A stretch of DNA of 64,000 nucleotides. It comes from Symmachiella macrocystis (GTDB lineage Bacteria > Planctomycetota > Planctomycetia > Planctomycetales > Planctomycetaceae). Both the position numbers and the translations under genes were made by a program. The stretch's first letter is position 1. Every line of letters begins with the position of its first letter. Of this stretch, positions 18,470-28,199 are shown piece by piece. The notes beneath the pieces were generated by a model. The model was not told the origin of the DNA. It was given only the letters and a program-made list of their open reading frames with translations, and did no database searches. The stretch spans positions 2,949,490 to 3,013,489 of the forward strand of contig NZ_SJPP01000001.1 of the NCBI RefSeq assembly GCF_007860075.1, read 5' to 3'.

Positions 18470-19768
18470 TTAGGCATCAACCGTATACGGTTTGCGTTGC
18501 TCGCGGCTGAGCATCGATGTCGCTTCGGCGTCGCCAACGAAATCTTCCTTTTTGGGGTCCCAGGTCAATTCACGGTCTAGGATCATCGCAATATTGGCCA
18601 AATGGCAGGCGCTCACCGAGCGGTGGTGTGTGTAGACGTCTGAAATCGGCAATTCGCGGCTTTTGATGCAGTCGAAAAAGTTCTGCATGTGCCCCGCGAT
18701 CCGCATTTTGCGGTACAGTTTTTCGACTTCGTCGTTAAGCCAGTCGGTTTCCTCGGCGCTCGCAGCAATTTCATCGACTGGTTTCCCAGTAAGTCCGCCG
18801 CGATTCACGCGGATTTTTCCCTGATCGCCGGTGATGACCAACTCGTTCCCTCCACTGGTGAGTTGGATTTGATGTCCGCCGTCAAAGTCCATCATGCAGT
18901 CAAAACTTTTAGCGACGTTGTAACAGTCCTGCTGTTTGTTGAATGTTCCTTTTCCAGAAATCTTGGTCGGGCCAGTCTCATCCAATCCCAAGGCCCACAG
19001 GGCGATGTCGGTGTGATGTACGCCCCAGTCGGTGACCTGCCCGCCGGAGTATTCCTGCCACCAGCGAAAATTGTGATGCGTCCGTTCCGCCATGTACCCG
19101 GTTTCCGGAGCTTGGCCTTGCCACATATCCCAATCCAAATTCGTCGGCGGTTTGGTCACATTGAATGGCCCCCCACTCGATGCTTCGCCAACCGAAGAGA
19201 GCGCGTGTAGCTTGTCGCCCAAACGACCGCTACGGGCAATCGCGACCGCTTTGAGAAAGCGTTGTTCATTTTCGCTGCGCTGTTGCGTACCGACCTGGAA
19301 GACCTTGCCGGTCTCTTTCACAACGCGACAGATTTGTTTGCCTTCGTCGATCGTGAGCGTTAGTGGTTTTTCGCAATAGACATCCTTGCCGGCGCGCATC
19401 GCATCAATAGAGATTTTTACGTGCCAATGATCGGGAGTACCGACCGTCACCGCATCAATGTCTTTGCGATCCAACAGTTTGCGGTAATCAGTGTAAGTCG
19501 CGCAGTTTCCGTCAATCCGCGCAGCAAACCTCTCCGCATGCTGGCTATCGACATCGCAACAGGCGACCATGTTTCCCAATCCAGCCGCTTGCCGGCCGAT
19601 TCCCGAACCTCGTCCACCCACGCCAATCGAAGCCACATTGATGCGTTCGTTCGGACTGTCGGCAGCGAACAGAGCGCTGGGCCAAAGATAGGGAGCCGCG
19701 AGACCCGCTGCGGCAACTCCTGTGGATGTTTTTAGAAAGTCACGGCGTGAAGTCGAATGGTGGCGCAC
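18470..19768 (-). CDS. Gfo/Idh/MocA-family oxidoreductase with Tat signal
   Basis: 432 residues from GTG 19768, which sits eight bases after a GGAG site; the frame stays open upstream but lacks a signal-like start. The N-terminus is a twin-arginine signal (STSRRDFLKTSTGVAAAGLA). The Rossmann motif follows (VASIGVGGRGSG), then the CEKPLTLTIDEG catalytic lysine block and DWGVHHTDIALWAL near the middle. Such enzymes use NAD(P) to oxidise or reduce sugars and related compounds, and the Tat-exported planctomycete members are thought to act outside the cytoplasm with cofactor bound. The sugar is unknown. The neighbouring ABC exporter gene is divergent. Confidence 0.9.
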   Translation of the reverse strand: MRHHSTSRRDFLKTSTGVAAAGLAAPYLWPSALFAADSPNERINVASIGVGGRGSGIGRQAAGLGNMVACCDVDSQHAERFAARIDGNCATYTDYRKLLDRKDIDAVTVGTPDHWHVKISIDAMRAGKDVYCEKPLTLTIDEGKQICRVVKETGKVFQVGTQQRSENEQRFLKAVAIARSGRLGDKLHALSSVGEASSGGPFNVTKPPTNLDWDMWQGQAPETGYMAERTHHNFRWWQEYSGGQVTDWGVHHTDIALWALGLDETGPTKISGKGTFNKQQDCYNVAKSFDCMMDFDGGHQIQLTSGGNELVITGDQGKIRVNRGGLTGKPVDEIAASAEETDWLNDEVEKLYRKMRIAGHMQNFFDCIKSRELPISDVYTHHRSVSACHLANIAMILDRELTWDPKKEDFVGDAEATSMLSREQRKPYTVDA

Positions 19769-20137
19769 AATCGGTACTCCTGATTTGACGGAACAGGTAA
19801 CCCCGCAATGGGGATCATGGCATAAATGGTGGCGGAATCCAGCAAACATCGGACACTCACGAGCGACGCTTTCCGGCTTTCTCTAAAACTAGTCTCAAAA
19901 AACTCTGACGCATCTCGCTGACACTTGAATTTCAACATCTCAAACAAGCGCAACCGGGTTTTGAAACAGTCTCTAGCGTAACCGGGCGGGTGATTTCGGT
20001 CCAGCGTCTGTCGGAAAACGGCTGGTTCGGAATCTTTTATCGTTTATGTAGTCGATCTTCGCATGCGGGACGTTTACACTGGCTGTTTCATTCTCAGGAC
20101 ATTGATGCTACATCTGCCGCCCGGTTAGGAAAACTGA
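19769..20137. other. Divergent intergenic region
   Basis: Separates the leftward oxidoreductase gene from the rightward ABC exporter gene and should hold both promoters. Apart from the GGAG site serving GTG 19768, I see no clear promoter hexamers, repeat or RNA structure. Small reading frames here lack a start signal. Confidence 0.5.
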
Positions 20138-23100
20138 ATGAACGTCGATCAATTGGAAACCTGCTTGCGGGACTGCAGTTGCTTTTCGTTGCTGTCCGAC
20201 GAAGAGCTTGCAGCCATCCGCGACCAAGCGGATATCCGCCACTATAAACTCGGGCAGGTCGTTTTTCGGCAAGGAGATGTGGGCGACCGGATGTACGTCG
20301 TCTACTCTGGCAAAGTCCGTGTGCTTCACGAAGAGAACGGCGACGAACTCCCGTTAAATACGCTGTTCGACGGAGATCACTTTGGCGAAATGTCATTGGT
20401 CAGCAATGCGCCGCGCAACGCCACGATTCGTTCCGCGGCCGATAGCACGCTAATCAGCATTCCGGCCGAAGCTGTGCAAAGTCTCCTGGAGAAAAACGGC
20501 GACCTGCGGCAATATTTTGACCGTTATGCCGATCGCTTGCAGTTGTGGAATTTCATCAAGGTGGTGGGGCAACTCGGCACGCAACTCAAGCCGCCGCAGC
20601 TGCGAGAACTGGTCGATCAGTTCCAATCGCAGGACTTCCCTACAGAAGACTCGATCCTCACCGCTGGAGAAGTTCCCGAACATTTCTATTTGATTCAATC
20701 GGGTCGTGTGAACGTCGTCAAAGAGGGGGAAGTGCAGACAACGTTGACGTCGGGAGATACATTCGGCGGCAGTGCGTTGGTGGAGCGGCCACCGGTTGGC
20801 AGCTATTTTACATTTCAGGCAGACGGACCGGTCACCATGCTGACGCTGGCCGCGGCCGACTTTTGCAGATTACTGGACGACGTTCCGCAAGTACGGACCT
20901 ACTTCGAAGAGCGCGCCGCGCATACTCGCGCGGATGACGCGGCCGAACACTTTGATACGGTGACCACCCAGGTGCGGGATGCGGCGATAGCTGCGGAAAA
21001 TGCCGCGAAAACGACCACCGAACCGGAAGACATCGTCGAACCAACCGCTCCGCCCGCAGCGCTGGTGCCCGTCACAGCCATGGAGATGCCGGCTGAGGAG
21101 GAGGTAGCACCAACCGGCGAACATGTACCGACTCCGCCCTCAACCGGATTGGGTGGATTTTGGCGGCGGTACCAGTTTCCATATATCCCCCAGCACGAGG
21201 AGGTCGATTGCGGAGCCGCGTCGCTGGCCATGATCACTGCGCATCATGGACGTCCCGTCGGCGTCAGCCGTTTGCGCGACTTGGCCGGCGTGAGCACCAT
21301 GGGGGCGTCGCTGACTCAATTGATCCATGCCGCCCACGAAGTGGGCTACGAAACACGAAGCTTGAAGCTCACCGCTGATCGGTTGCCGAAACTGCAATTG
21401 CCGGCCGTCCTCTTTTGGCAGGGCTACCACTACGTGGTGCTGTACGCATTGAATGAGAACTACGCGTACATTGCCGACCCCGCGATGGGCAAGTGCCGGG
21501 TCACGCTGGAAGAGTTGGAAACGCAGTTTAGTGGCTTCGCGCTGGAGGTGACTCCCACGGCGGCCGCGGAGCGGATTCGCACTAAACCCAAAGCCGCGCA
21601 GCGCTTAACCAATTTAATGAAGAGCAACTTTAAGACGCTGGGTGTGATTCTGGCGATCTCATTGTTACTGCAAGTCGTCGGTCTGGCCGCGCCGTTATTC
21701 ACTAAATACATCATCGATTCGGTACTGATGCCCGCCGATGCCGGTCCACCAGACGGCACCGCGCCTCCCGGGAGTCTTCTGTCTCTGAATTGGCTGGCAT
21801 TGGGGTTGGTCGTGGTCTCTGTCTTCGGAATCGGCATGACGATGTTACGGGGCATGGTCGCCGTCCGGTTGAGTCAGAAACTCGACCGCACCATGTTGCA
21901 CGAGTTTTACGAACATTTGCTGCAGTTGCCCACGCGGTTTTTCAAATTGCGGCGAACGGGCGACATCGTGGCCCGCTTTGGCGACAACGAAAATGTGCGC
22001 GAGCTGTTCACCGCCGGCACGATGACGGTCGTGCTCGATTCGTTGATGGTGGTCGTTTATTTCGTGGTGATGTTCATGCTCAATGCCCGTTTGGCGGCTG
22101 TGGTCTTAGCGTTCGTGCCGGTCTTCGTGGCCTTCACTTTAATCGTCAGCCCGATCATGAAGTTAATGCATCGCCGGTTGATGGAAGATGGCGCCGCTCA
22201 TGAATCCAACCTGATTGAAAGCATCGGCGGGATCGACATGGTCAAAGCCATGGCCGTGGAAAAGCCGATGCAGAAAAAATGGGAACTCCTGTTCGAGAAG
22301 TACTTAAAGTCGCAATATCGCAGTGAAAAACTAGGAGAAACTTTCGGTGCTATCGACGGCGCCATTGGTGTGTTCAGCAACGTGGCGCTGCTCTGGTATG
22401 GACTGACGTTGGTCCAGCGGAACGAATTGACTTTGGGCGATTTCATGGCCTTCAACATGCTGGCCGGACAAGTCATCGGACCGCTCTCGGGGGTCATCGG
22501 ACTGTGGGACCAACTGCAACAAGCCCGCGTCTCCTTGGAACGGTTGAGCGACGTGCTCGACAACGACCCCGAACCTCAGCCGCCGCCGGAAGAACGTGTC
22601 TATCCTAAAGTCATTCGCGGCCGGGTAAAATTCGACCGCGTCTTTTTCCACTACGGCACCAAAGGGGCGCCCTATGTGTTGCGCAACCTTTCCTTCGAAG
22701 CCGCGCCGGGACAACGCATCGCCATCGTCGGACGCAGCGGCTCGGGCAAAACAACCCTGGCTCGATTGCTCTTAGGACTGTATCAACCGACCGAAGGCAC
22801 GATCACCATCGATGACTGGGACCTGGAACGGATCGACTTGGGCACGTTGCGAAAGCAGATCGGGTTTGTGCTGCAAGAAAACCTGCTGTTCAGCGGCACG
22901 ATTCTAGAAAACATTGCCCTCGGGGATGAGAATCCGGACCGTCAGCAAGTGGAGGAGGCCGCCACGTTGGCCGGGGCGCATGACTTCATCCGCGCGATGC
23001 CGTTGGGCTACGACATGGTCGTCGGCGAGTTTGGGCTAACGCTTTCGGGCGGACAACGTCAGCGGATTAGCATCGCCCGCGCCTTGTATCGCAATCCACG

Positions 23101-23350
23101 CATTGTGGTGATGGACGAAGCCACCAGCGCGCTCGACAGCTTGAGCGAACGCGAGATTCAAAAAAACCTCGATGCCATTTTGGCCGACCGCACCTCGTTC
23201 ATCATCGCCCACAAAATCGCCACCGTCCGCGATGCCGACCAAATCCTCGTACTGCACGACGGGGCCATCGTCGAAACGGGAACACACGACGAACTGATCG
23301 CCAAACGCGGCACGTATTATTACCTGGCAGCTCAACAACTCAATTTGTGA
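20138..23350 (+). CDS. Type I ABC exporter: two cNMP-binding domains, C39 peptidase, permease and ATPase
   Basis: 1070 residues. Two cyclic-nucleotide-binding folds stand first (about residues 15-125 and 145-250; phosphate-binding-loop-like FGEMSLVSNAPRNATI in the first, FGGSALVERPPVGSYF in the second). After an acidic Pro-rich linker comes a C39 peptidase with DCGAAS (Cys358) and the later HYVVLYALNENYAYIADP His and Asp. Then come about six membrane helices and an ATPase with Walker A GRSGSGKTT (near 865), signature LSGGQRQR and Walker B IVVMDEATSALD. By family it cuts double-glycine leaders and exports the peptide, ATP-driven. The first fold keeps the Arg usually needed for nucleotide contact; the second is degenerate. 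No adaptor (HlyD) gene or leader peptide adjoins it. Confidence 0.9.
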   Translation: MNVDQLETCLRDCSCFSLLSDEELAAIRDQADIRHYKLGQVVFRQGDVGDRMYVVYSGKVRVLHEENGDELPLNTLFDGDHFGEMSLVSNAPRNATIRSAADSTLISIPAEAVQSLLEKNGDLRQYFDRYADRLQLWNFIKVVGQLGTQLKPPQLRELVDQFQSQDFPTEDSILTAGEVPEHFYLIQSGRVNVVKEGEVQTTLTSGDTFGGSALVERPPVGSYFTFQADGPVTMLTLAAADFCRLLDDVPQVRTYFEERAAHTRADDAAEHFDTVTTQVRDAAIAAENAAKTTTEPEDIVEPTAPPAALVPVTAMEMPAEEEVAPTGEHVPTPPSTGLGGFWRRYQFPYIPQHEEVDCGAASLAMITAHHGRPVGVSRLRDLAGVSTMGASLTQLIHAAHEVGYETRSLKLTADRLPKLQLPAVLFWQGYHYVVLYALNENYAYIADPAMGKCRVTLEELETQFSGFALEVTPTAAAERIRTKPKAAQRLTNLMKSNFKTLGVILAISLLLQVVGLAAPLFTKYIIDSVLMPADAGPPDGTAPPGSLLSLNWLALGLVVVSVFGIGMTMLRGMVAVRLSQKLDRTMLHEFYEHLLQLPTRFFKLRRTGDIVARFGDNENVRELFTAGTMTVVLDSLMVVVYFVVMFMLNARLAAVVLAFVPVFVAFTLIVSPIMKLMHRRLMEDGAAHESNLIESIGGIDMVKAMAVEKPMQKKWELLFEKYLKSQYRSEKLGETFGAIDGAIGVFSNVALLWYGLTLVQRNELTLGDFMAFNMLAGQVIGPLSGVIGLWDQLQQARVSLERLSDVLDNDPEPQPPPEERVYPKVIRGRVKFDRVFFHYGTKGAPYVLRNLSFEAAPGQRIAIVGRSGSGKTTLARLLLGLYQPTEGTITIDDWDLERIDLGTLRKQIGFVLQENLLFSGTILENIALGDENPDRQQVEEAATLAGAHDFIRAMPLGYDMVVGEFGLTLSGGQRQRISIARALYRNPRIVVMDEATSALDSLSEREIQKNLDAILADRTSFIIAHKIATVRDADQILVLHDGAIVETGTHDELIAKRGTYYYLAAQQLNL

Positions 23351-23588
23351 TTTTTCACCAAAGGAATGACGGCGACATCACCCAAATCCCAAACCGACCG
23401 CTTGCGGTCGTTCCCGACGTCGCATACAGACACAGCAGCCAACGTCATCCGCGTCCACATCGGCATTCGCCAGGCAATTCCGCAAGAATGCCATAGCAAT
23501 GTCCCCTAAAGTGAGTAAACTTTCCGGTGTGCCACACCAGCACCGCGCTCGTAATCGAGACCGTTTCTTCTCAACAGGGGGCTGAGCG

Positions 23589-25415
23589 ATGAAGACATGT
23601 CTTCGCACGATGTTTCGTCAGGATATTAGGGTGTTCTTGTTAGCGGTTCTCGTTTCAGTGGGTGTCATCGGCTGCGGCGGTGCTGACGAAAACACAGCGA
23701 CGACACCGGCGACTGAGAGTTCGTCGGAAGAAACCACAAAAACACCCCCACCGGCTGAGCAAGGCTACCAACCGCTACAGCTACTCGCCGAGATGGAAGT
23801 GGACGTCATCGACTTCAACGCCCTCGCGTTCGCACCCGGCAGCCGCACATTTGTCACCGGGGGGAGCATACCCACGCTGTGGAAAATCGGCGACAAAGAG
23901 CCATTGCATCAATTCGAAGACCTGTATCCGCTGACCGGAACGATTGTCGAAGCGGACGCGGTCGATATTTCCGCAGATGGCAAATTGCTAGCGATCGCCG
24001 GCGGTGACGGAAAAATCCATCTGTTCGATTTCACGACCAAGGAATTGAAACAGACGATCGAGGAGCACGAAACCGGAATCGTTTCCGTCGCCTTTTCCCA
24101 AGACGGTCAGACGCTCGTCTCATCGGGTTATGACGGGCTGGTCAAAACCTGGAAAACCGATTCCGCCGGACCATTGGCGGTGATCGATACCAAAATTCCC
24201 AAGTCGGTTTTCTCAGATATCTCTCCCGATGGAAAAACCGTTGTCTCTGTCTGGGATGACGTGGTCCTCTGGAACGCTGAGACTGGTGAAAAAATTGGTC
24301 CCTTAGCTCTCTCCGAACCACGGGCCATTTCAGTACGCGACGTGGAGTTTTCGCCCGATGGCAAACACATAGCGACGGCCGATGCAACAGTCGACTTTGA
24401 AAACGCCGCGATGATTTGGTCGGTCGATGAACGCAAACTCACCGCTACGTTGAAACACGAGTTCGGCGTGGCGTCGTTGGCGTTTTCACCTGATGGAAAC
24501 TTGCTGGCCACCGCCGGTATGGATGCGCGGGCCCGCGTTTGGGATATTGCCGCTCAAAAATTGCTACAAACCATCGAAGAAGAAAACGCCACGCCCGATC
24601 TCGTGACTTGGTCGCCCGATGGAAAACTGCTCGCCATCAGCAGCGGCGGCATGGTGCGCTTCTACGGTCGTCCCGAAACGATCGAGGGCCTGTCTGCCAA
24701 GTCTCCGGAAAAACCAAAACAAGAAAATACGCCACCGCGCGAAGTGGACACCGTCGGGGCACCGGCAGACGAGCCTGAGTCGCCCGCCACACCAACGGTG
24801 AAACTTCCCGAGGCAGCCACGATGGAGCAAATTGTGGCCATGCTCGACCTGGAAAAATTTCCCCGCATCGAAGGGGGCGACTATCAAACAACAGAGAAAA
24901 ACAATATCGGCTACCTCGCCCCGCTGACGATTCCAGAGGCCCGCGAGTTCTATCGCGAAAAACTCTCCGCAGCAGGTTGGCAGGAACGAGAACAGTCTGT
25001 CGCAGCGCTCGACACCGATCAATCCTGGTTACGGATTTACGAAAAAGAGGGGTATCTTCTGCGGCTGTTCTTCAACACATTGGGCGATTCGGTGGAAGGG
25101 CAAAAAACATCCGTCGAATTCCTGCACATGGGAAACATCGACACCCGCAAACTCCCCGCTCCAGCGGGAGGCGAAGCTACGTTCGAAACACCCGAGTTCA
25201 CCTCCTACACCGCTGACATCGAACCAGACGAGGCGATCGAAAACTGTCGCCGGCAGATCTCTGCCCTGGGTTGGAATGAAGAGAGCATCGAGAAATCAAC
25301 TTTCGGCGCCGCCATCACGTTCGTACAAAACGCCATCACACTCACCGCCCGCATCCAACCGGGAACCGGAGGCCAAACGCTAGTGATGTACGACGTCGCA
25401 GCGCATGCCCAATGA
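23589..25415 (+). CDS. WD40-repeat lipoprotein
   Basis: 608 residues. Signal peptide with lipobox VIGC, then a Thr/Ser/Pro-rich linker. WD40-type repeats run from about residue 65 to 365, recognised by recurring (F/I)SPDGK and DxxVxVWD-like turns (ISADGKLLAIAGGDGKIHLFD, FSPDGNLLATAGMDARARVWD). A second Pro/Glu linker leads to a C-terminal alpha/beta domain of about 190 residues (FPRIEGGDYQTTEKNNIGYL...), which I do not recognise. It is probably an envelope-bound scaffold. It follows the ABC exporter by 238 bases in the same direction, a gap too long to claim an operon. Confidence 0.85.
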   Translation: MKTCLRTMFRQDIRVFLLAVLVSVGVIGCGGADENTATTPATESSSEETTKTPPPAEQGYQPLQLLAEMEVDVIDFNALAFAPGSRTFVTGGSIPTLWKIGDKEPLHQFEDLYPLTGTIVEADAVDISADGKLLAIAGGDGKIHLFDFTTKELKQTIEEHETGIVSVAFSQDGQTLVSSGYDGLVKTWKTDSAGPLAVIDTKIPKSVFSDISPDGKTVVSVWDDVVLWNAETGEKIGPLALSEPRAISVRDVEFSPDGKHIATADATVDFENAAMIWSVDERKLTATLKHEFGVASLAFSPDGNLLATAGMDARARVWDIAAQKLLQTIEEENATPDLVTWSPDGKLLAISSGGMVRFYGRPETIEGLSAKSPEKPKQENTPPREVDTVGAPADEPESPATPTVKLPEAATMEQIVAMLDLEKFPRIEGGDYQTTEKNNIGYLAPLTIPEAREFYREKLSAAGWQEREQSVAALDTDQSWLRIYEKEGYLLRLFFNTLGDSVEGQKTSVEFLHMGNIDTRKLPAPAGGEATFETPEFTSYTADIEPDEAIENCRRQISALGWNEESIEKSTFGAAITFVQNAITLTARIQPGTGGQTLVMYDVAAHAQ

Positions 25416-25475
25416 AGCGACTTCCTCTCTGCTACCGCGTTTGCCTCTTAGACCTCAATTCGTGAGAATAGAGCC

Positions 25476-26108
25476 ATGCTTGCCAAATTACGAAATCTTG
25501 CTTACCTAATTTTTTCGTCGTGTATTGGCTGCGGCGCTAACGTGGGTGGATTGGGAGCTGTCCCGATGATCGACCCTGATAATCCCGACTCTATCGAGCG
25601 TTGGGAAAACAGTTCCTACAACTTAGATGCCGCGAAAGTGGTCGTAATAAAATCCAAGTATTTCCACGGGGCACTTGGCAATGGTGATCCAGGGCCGGAA
25701 AAATTGGTGGCGCTGCTGGTCTCCGGCGCGCAACAGACGGGACCTTCGCCCGCTCAACAAGCGGCGATTGACGCGTTCGTAGCCAACGGTGCCGAAATCA
25801 AGCGGCTGGTTCGTAAGGCGATTTACGATTACTACGAGACTGTCTATCCCGTCTATCAAGAAGGGATTGCGATGCATGTCAGCGGTGGTGATGACGTCAG
25901 TGAATTCTTACCCCCCATCAAAACCGGCAACGAACTGGACGCAATTGTCGAAATAGCCACGATCTATGTGCACCCGGAAAAAAAGGGCACCGTATCGATC
26001 GGAATTGAATTTTATGCTCCGTGGGATGTAGAACACGATTTGGGTGTCCGCATCACGGACGGCGCTGTCACCGACGCAGGTATGGCGGATGTGGCCTATC
26101 CGTATTGA
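25476..26108 (+). CDS. Small exported protein of unknown function
   Basis: 210 residues. The N-terminus (MLAKLRNLAYLIFSSCIGC) looks like a short signal peptide with cysteines, possibly a lipoprotein, though the lipobox is imperfect. The body has AAIDAFVANGAEIKRLVRKAIYDYYETVYP and a C-terminal FYAPWDVEHDLGVRITDG. The W-D-x-E-H-x-L-G-V end resembles proteins of the DUF6985 type as I recall them; this is a low-certainty match. It lies 60 bases after the WD40 lipoprotein in the same direction, so the two may be co-transcribed. Confidence 0.68.
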   Translation: MLAKLRNLAYLIFSSCIGCGANVGGLGAVPMIDPDNPDSIERWENSSYNLDAAKVVVIKSKYFHGALGNGDPGPEKLVALLVSGAQQTGPSPAQQAAIDAFVANGAEIKRLVRKAIYDYYETVYPVYQEGIAMHVSGGDDVSEFLPPIKTGNELDAIVEIATIYVHPEKKGTVSIGIEFYAPWDVEHDLGVRITDGAVTDAGMADVAYPY

Positions 26109-26143
26109 TCAGGCCGCGTCACCGTTTTCGACTGTCAGTGCCG

Positions 26144-27523
26144 TTACACACGAGTGCCTTGCCAGTCGCCCCAGCGGAAGCGGATGAACAATAGTATCGC
26201 GCGGACGGTGACGTCGACGTTCATGCCGATCCAGGCACCGATCAGTCCGCCGTGTAGGACGATGCCGCACACATACCCCAGCGGCACGCGGATAAACAGC
26301 ACGCCGATGATTGTGAAGATCAGCGGATACCGCGTCTCCCCAGCGCCGTGCAGCGCCAAGACGTAGACAATCGACAATACCAACGGCACTTGAAACAGCG
26401 CCATAAACTGAAAGGCGGGTATGCCGATGGCGCGGACGGCGTCATCTTTGGTCATCAACGTATAAATCCATTCCGCCCCGAAGTAATAAAACGCCATCAA
26501 CCCGACTGCCAGCAGACTGCATTGCAGGACCGCCATTTGCCCCGCGCGTCGCGCGCGCTGAGCATCGCCCGCGCCCAGCGCCTGCCCGATCATTGTTGCT
26601 GCCGCATGTCCCCAAGCGACCGCCGGCAGATACGTGAGCGCCTCGACGCGAATGCCAATGATATGCGCCGCATAAAACGGCTTGCTGAATCCTTCAAAAC
26701 TGAGCCGTGAAATGATCATCAGGAACAACAGATTTCCCGCCCACATGATGATCCCCTCCGAGGCAGCTGGCAGGCCAATTCGCATGATGCGGGTGACTTC
26801 CAAGCCTTTGAGATGAATTTCGTGACGGTGCAGTTGCAACCCGCTGTTGCCGCGAAACAACACCCAAATCATCAACAAGCCACCGCTCGTGCGGGCCACG
26901 ACCGTTCCGATCACGATGCCATCAATGCCCATCGCCGGAATCGGACCGAGGCCGTAAACCAATGTGGCCGAGACAATAACGTTCAGCACATTCACGATGC
27001 CCAGAATCTTCATCGGCGTCCGCATATTGCCCGCGCCGCGCAGTGCAGCGGAGCCAACCAGCGTGATGCTGGCAAAGATCATCCCCAGGCCGTCAAGCCG
27101 TAGGTAGCGGACGACGATGTCATAGGTCTCGCCCTCCATTTGTTGCAACATGGCAAACCCTGGTGCTGCAACAAAGACGAACACGAAAACCAACAGTCCC
27201 ATGCAAGCCGCCATGGCCATTGAACGATTGGCAATGCGATTGGCCGCGTCGTGTTCACCCGCCCCCCAATGCCGCGCAACCAACGCCGTGGTACCGGTGC
27301 CCACAAACGAAATGATCAACGACGCCAACCACCCCACATACGCCGCTGACCCGACCGCCGTGGTGGCATTGGTGCTCATGCTGGCGAGATAGGTATCAAC
27401 CATCCCCACGCTGAAGCTCAGCAATTGCTCAACCAGCACCGGCAATGCCAGCACCATCACCGCTCTACCCACCGGCCCCGTCAAAACGGGACTCCGCTCA
27501 CGTTCCCCCTTGGGTTCATCCAT
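26144..27523 (-). CDS. MATE-family multidrug/cation efflux transporter
   Basis: 459 residues with about twelve hydrophobic segments in the two-bundle MATE pattern: N-terminal PVLVEQLLSFSVGMVDTYLAS, YVGWLASLIISFVGTGTTALVARHWGAG, and the second-half counterpart PAVAWGHAAATMIGQALGAGDAQRARR. It should expel an organic cation or similar compound by Na+ or H+ antiport. It is the last gene of a leftward chain: its ATG overlaps the stop of the preceding zinc-ribbon gene by eight bases. That strongly suggests translational coupling and a role connected to those proteins. Confidence 0.9.
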   Translation of the reverse strand: MDEPKGERERSPVLTGPVGRAVMVLALPVLVEQLLSFSVGMVDTYLASMSTNATTAVGSAAYVGWLASLIISFVGTGTTALVARHWGAGEHDAANRIANRSMAMAACMGLLVFVFVFVAAPGFAMLQQMEGETYDIVVRYLRLDGLGMIFASITLVGSAALRGAGNMRTPMKILGIVNVLNVIVSATLVYGLGPIPAMGIDGIVIGTVVARTSGGLLMIWVLFRGNSGLQLHRHEIHLKGLEVTRIMRIGLPAASEGIIMWAGNLLFLMIISRLSFEGFSKPFYAAHIIGIRVEALTYLPAVAWGHAAATMIGQALGAGDAQRARRAGQMAVLQCSLLAVGLMAFYYFGAEWIYTLMTKDDAVRAIGIPAFQFMALFQVPLVLSIVYVLALHGAGETRYPLIFTIIGVLFIRVPLGYVCGIVLHGGLIGAWIGMNVDVTVRAILLFIRFRWGDWQGTRV

Positions 27524-28199
27524 CCTGTAGTTTGTGTCCCATGGTTTTTAATTGTCGGCGGATGGTGTGGGTGACGTAGCGGGCAGCGTCTAGGTTGTAC
27601 GTGAAAATTAAAAAACGTCCATGTGTTTTAGGGCGATCGGCAATGACAACTTGCCAAATACGAACTGGCCAAATAGTTATTGCAGGTATTACCACGTGTA
27701 CGCTGTTTATTAGGCCCGAACGAGTCCTCTTTTGAAAATAAGTCACCCCAAGAACATGATATCGAGCGGTCAGATGATTTCCGGCCAATTCTAGTGATCT
27801 TGCTTGCGTCATTTGAAGGACACCTGTGCCCAGAAAGCCTAATCCGTACATTAAAACAAAAAGGGGATCGTCAAAATATCGAGGCCAAAAATCGAAGTCG
27901 ATAAAGTGCATCAATACAACACACCCTAAAAAAACGAGACCGATGACTAAAAACAATCGTCCCAAATAGAAGCTGTCGCTACCTCTGGGACTATCTGCCA
28001 CCCGAAATCTCAAGAAATTATCACTCTGCTCCTCAATCACCACCTCCGCCGGACAAGGCAGATCGAAATTCTCCGCCTCGCTAATCGCGATGTCCGCGCC
28101 GCACAAAGGGCATTCGTATGGCGCGACTACGTCAATATTCGCAGCGACATCTATAATCTCCGCACAGTTACGACATTGAATGGGAAAGATCTCATCCAT
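27516..28199 (-). CDS. Zinc-ribbon/membrane paralogue, array copy 5
   Basis: 227 residues. An N-terminal zinc ribbon (CRNCAEI...CPLCG) leads to an acidic stretch and the shared CPAEVVIEEQ segment. Two hydrophobic helices follow (LFLVIGLVFLGCVVLMHF, PLFVLMYGLGFLGTGVL), then a strand-rich region starting LELAGNHLTARYHVLG. It ends with ARYVTHTIRRQLKTMGHKLQDG-like helix. The TM-hairpin plus beta-rich part recalls bacterial PH-like domains (inference). It has eight-base overlaps with the copy before it and with the MATE gene after it, so it bridges array and transporter. Confidence 0.75.
   Translation of the reverse strand: MDEIFPIQCRNCAEIIDVAANIDVVAPYECPLCGADIAISEAENFDLPCPAEVVIEEQSDNFLRFRVADSPRGSDSFYLGRLFLVIGLVFLGCVVLMHFIDFDFWPRYFDDPLFVLMYGLGFLGTGVLQMTQARSLELAGNHLTARYHVLGVTYFQKRTRSGLINSVHVVIPAITIWPVRIWQVVIADRPKTHGRFLIFTYNLDAARYVTHTIRRQLKTMGHKLQDG

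Noticed and set aside
23366-23509. 47-codon frame after the ABC exporter as a possible exported peptide
   Set aside because: No double-glycine leader, AAGGA directly abuts the ATG, and composition is not peptide-like.
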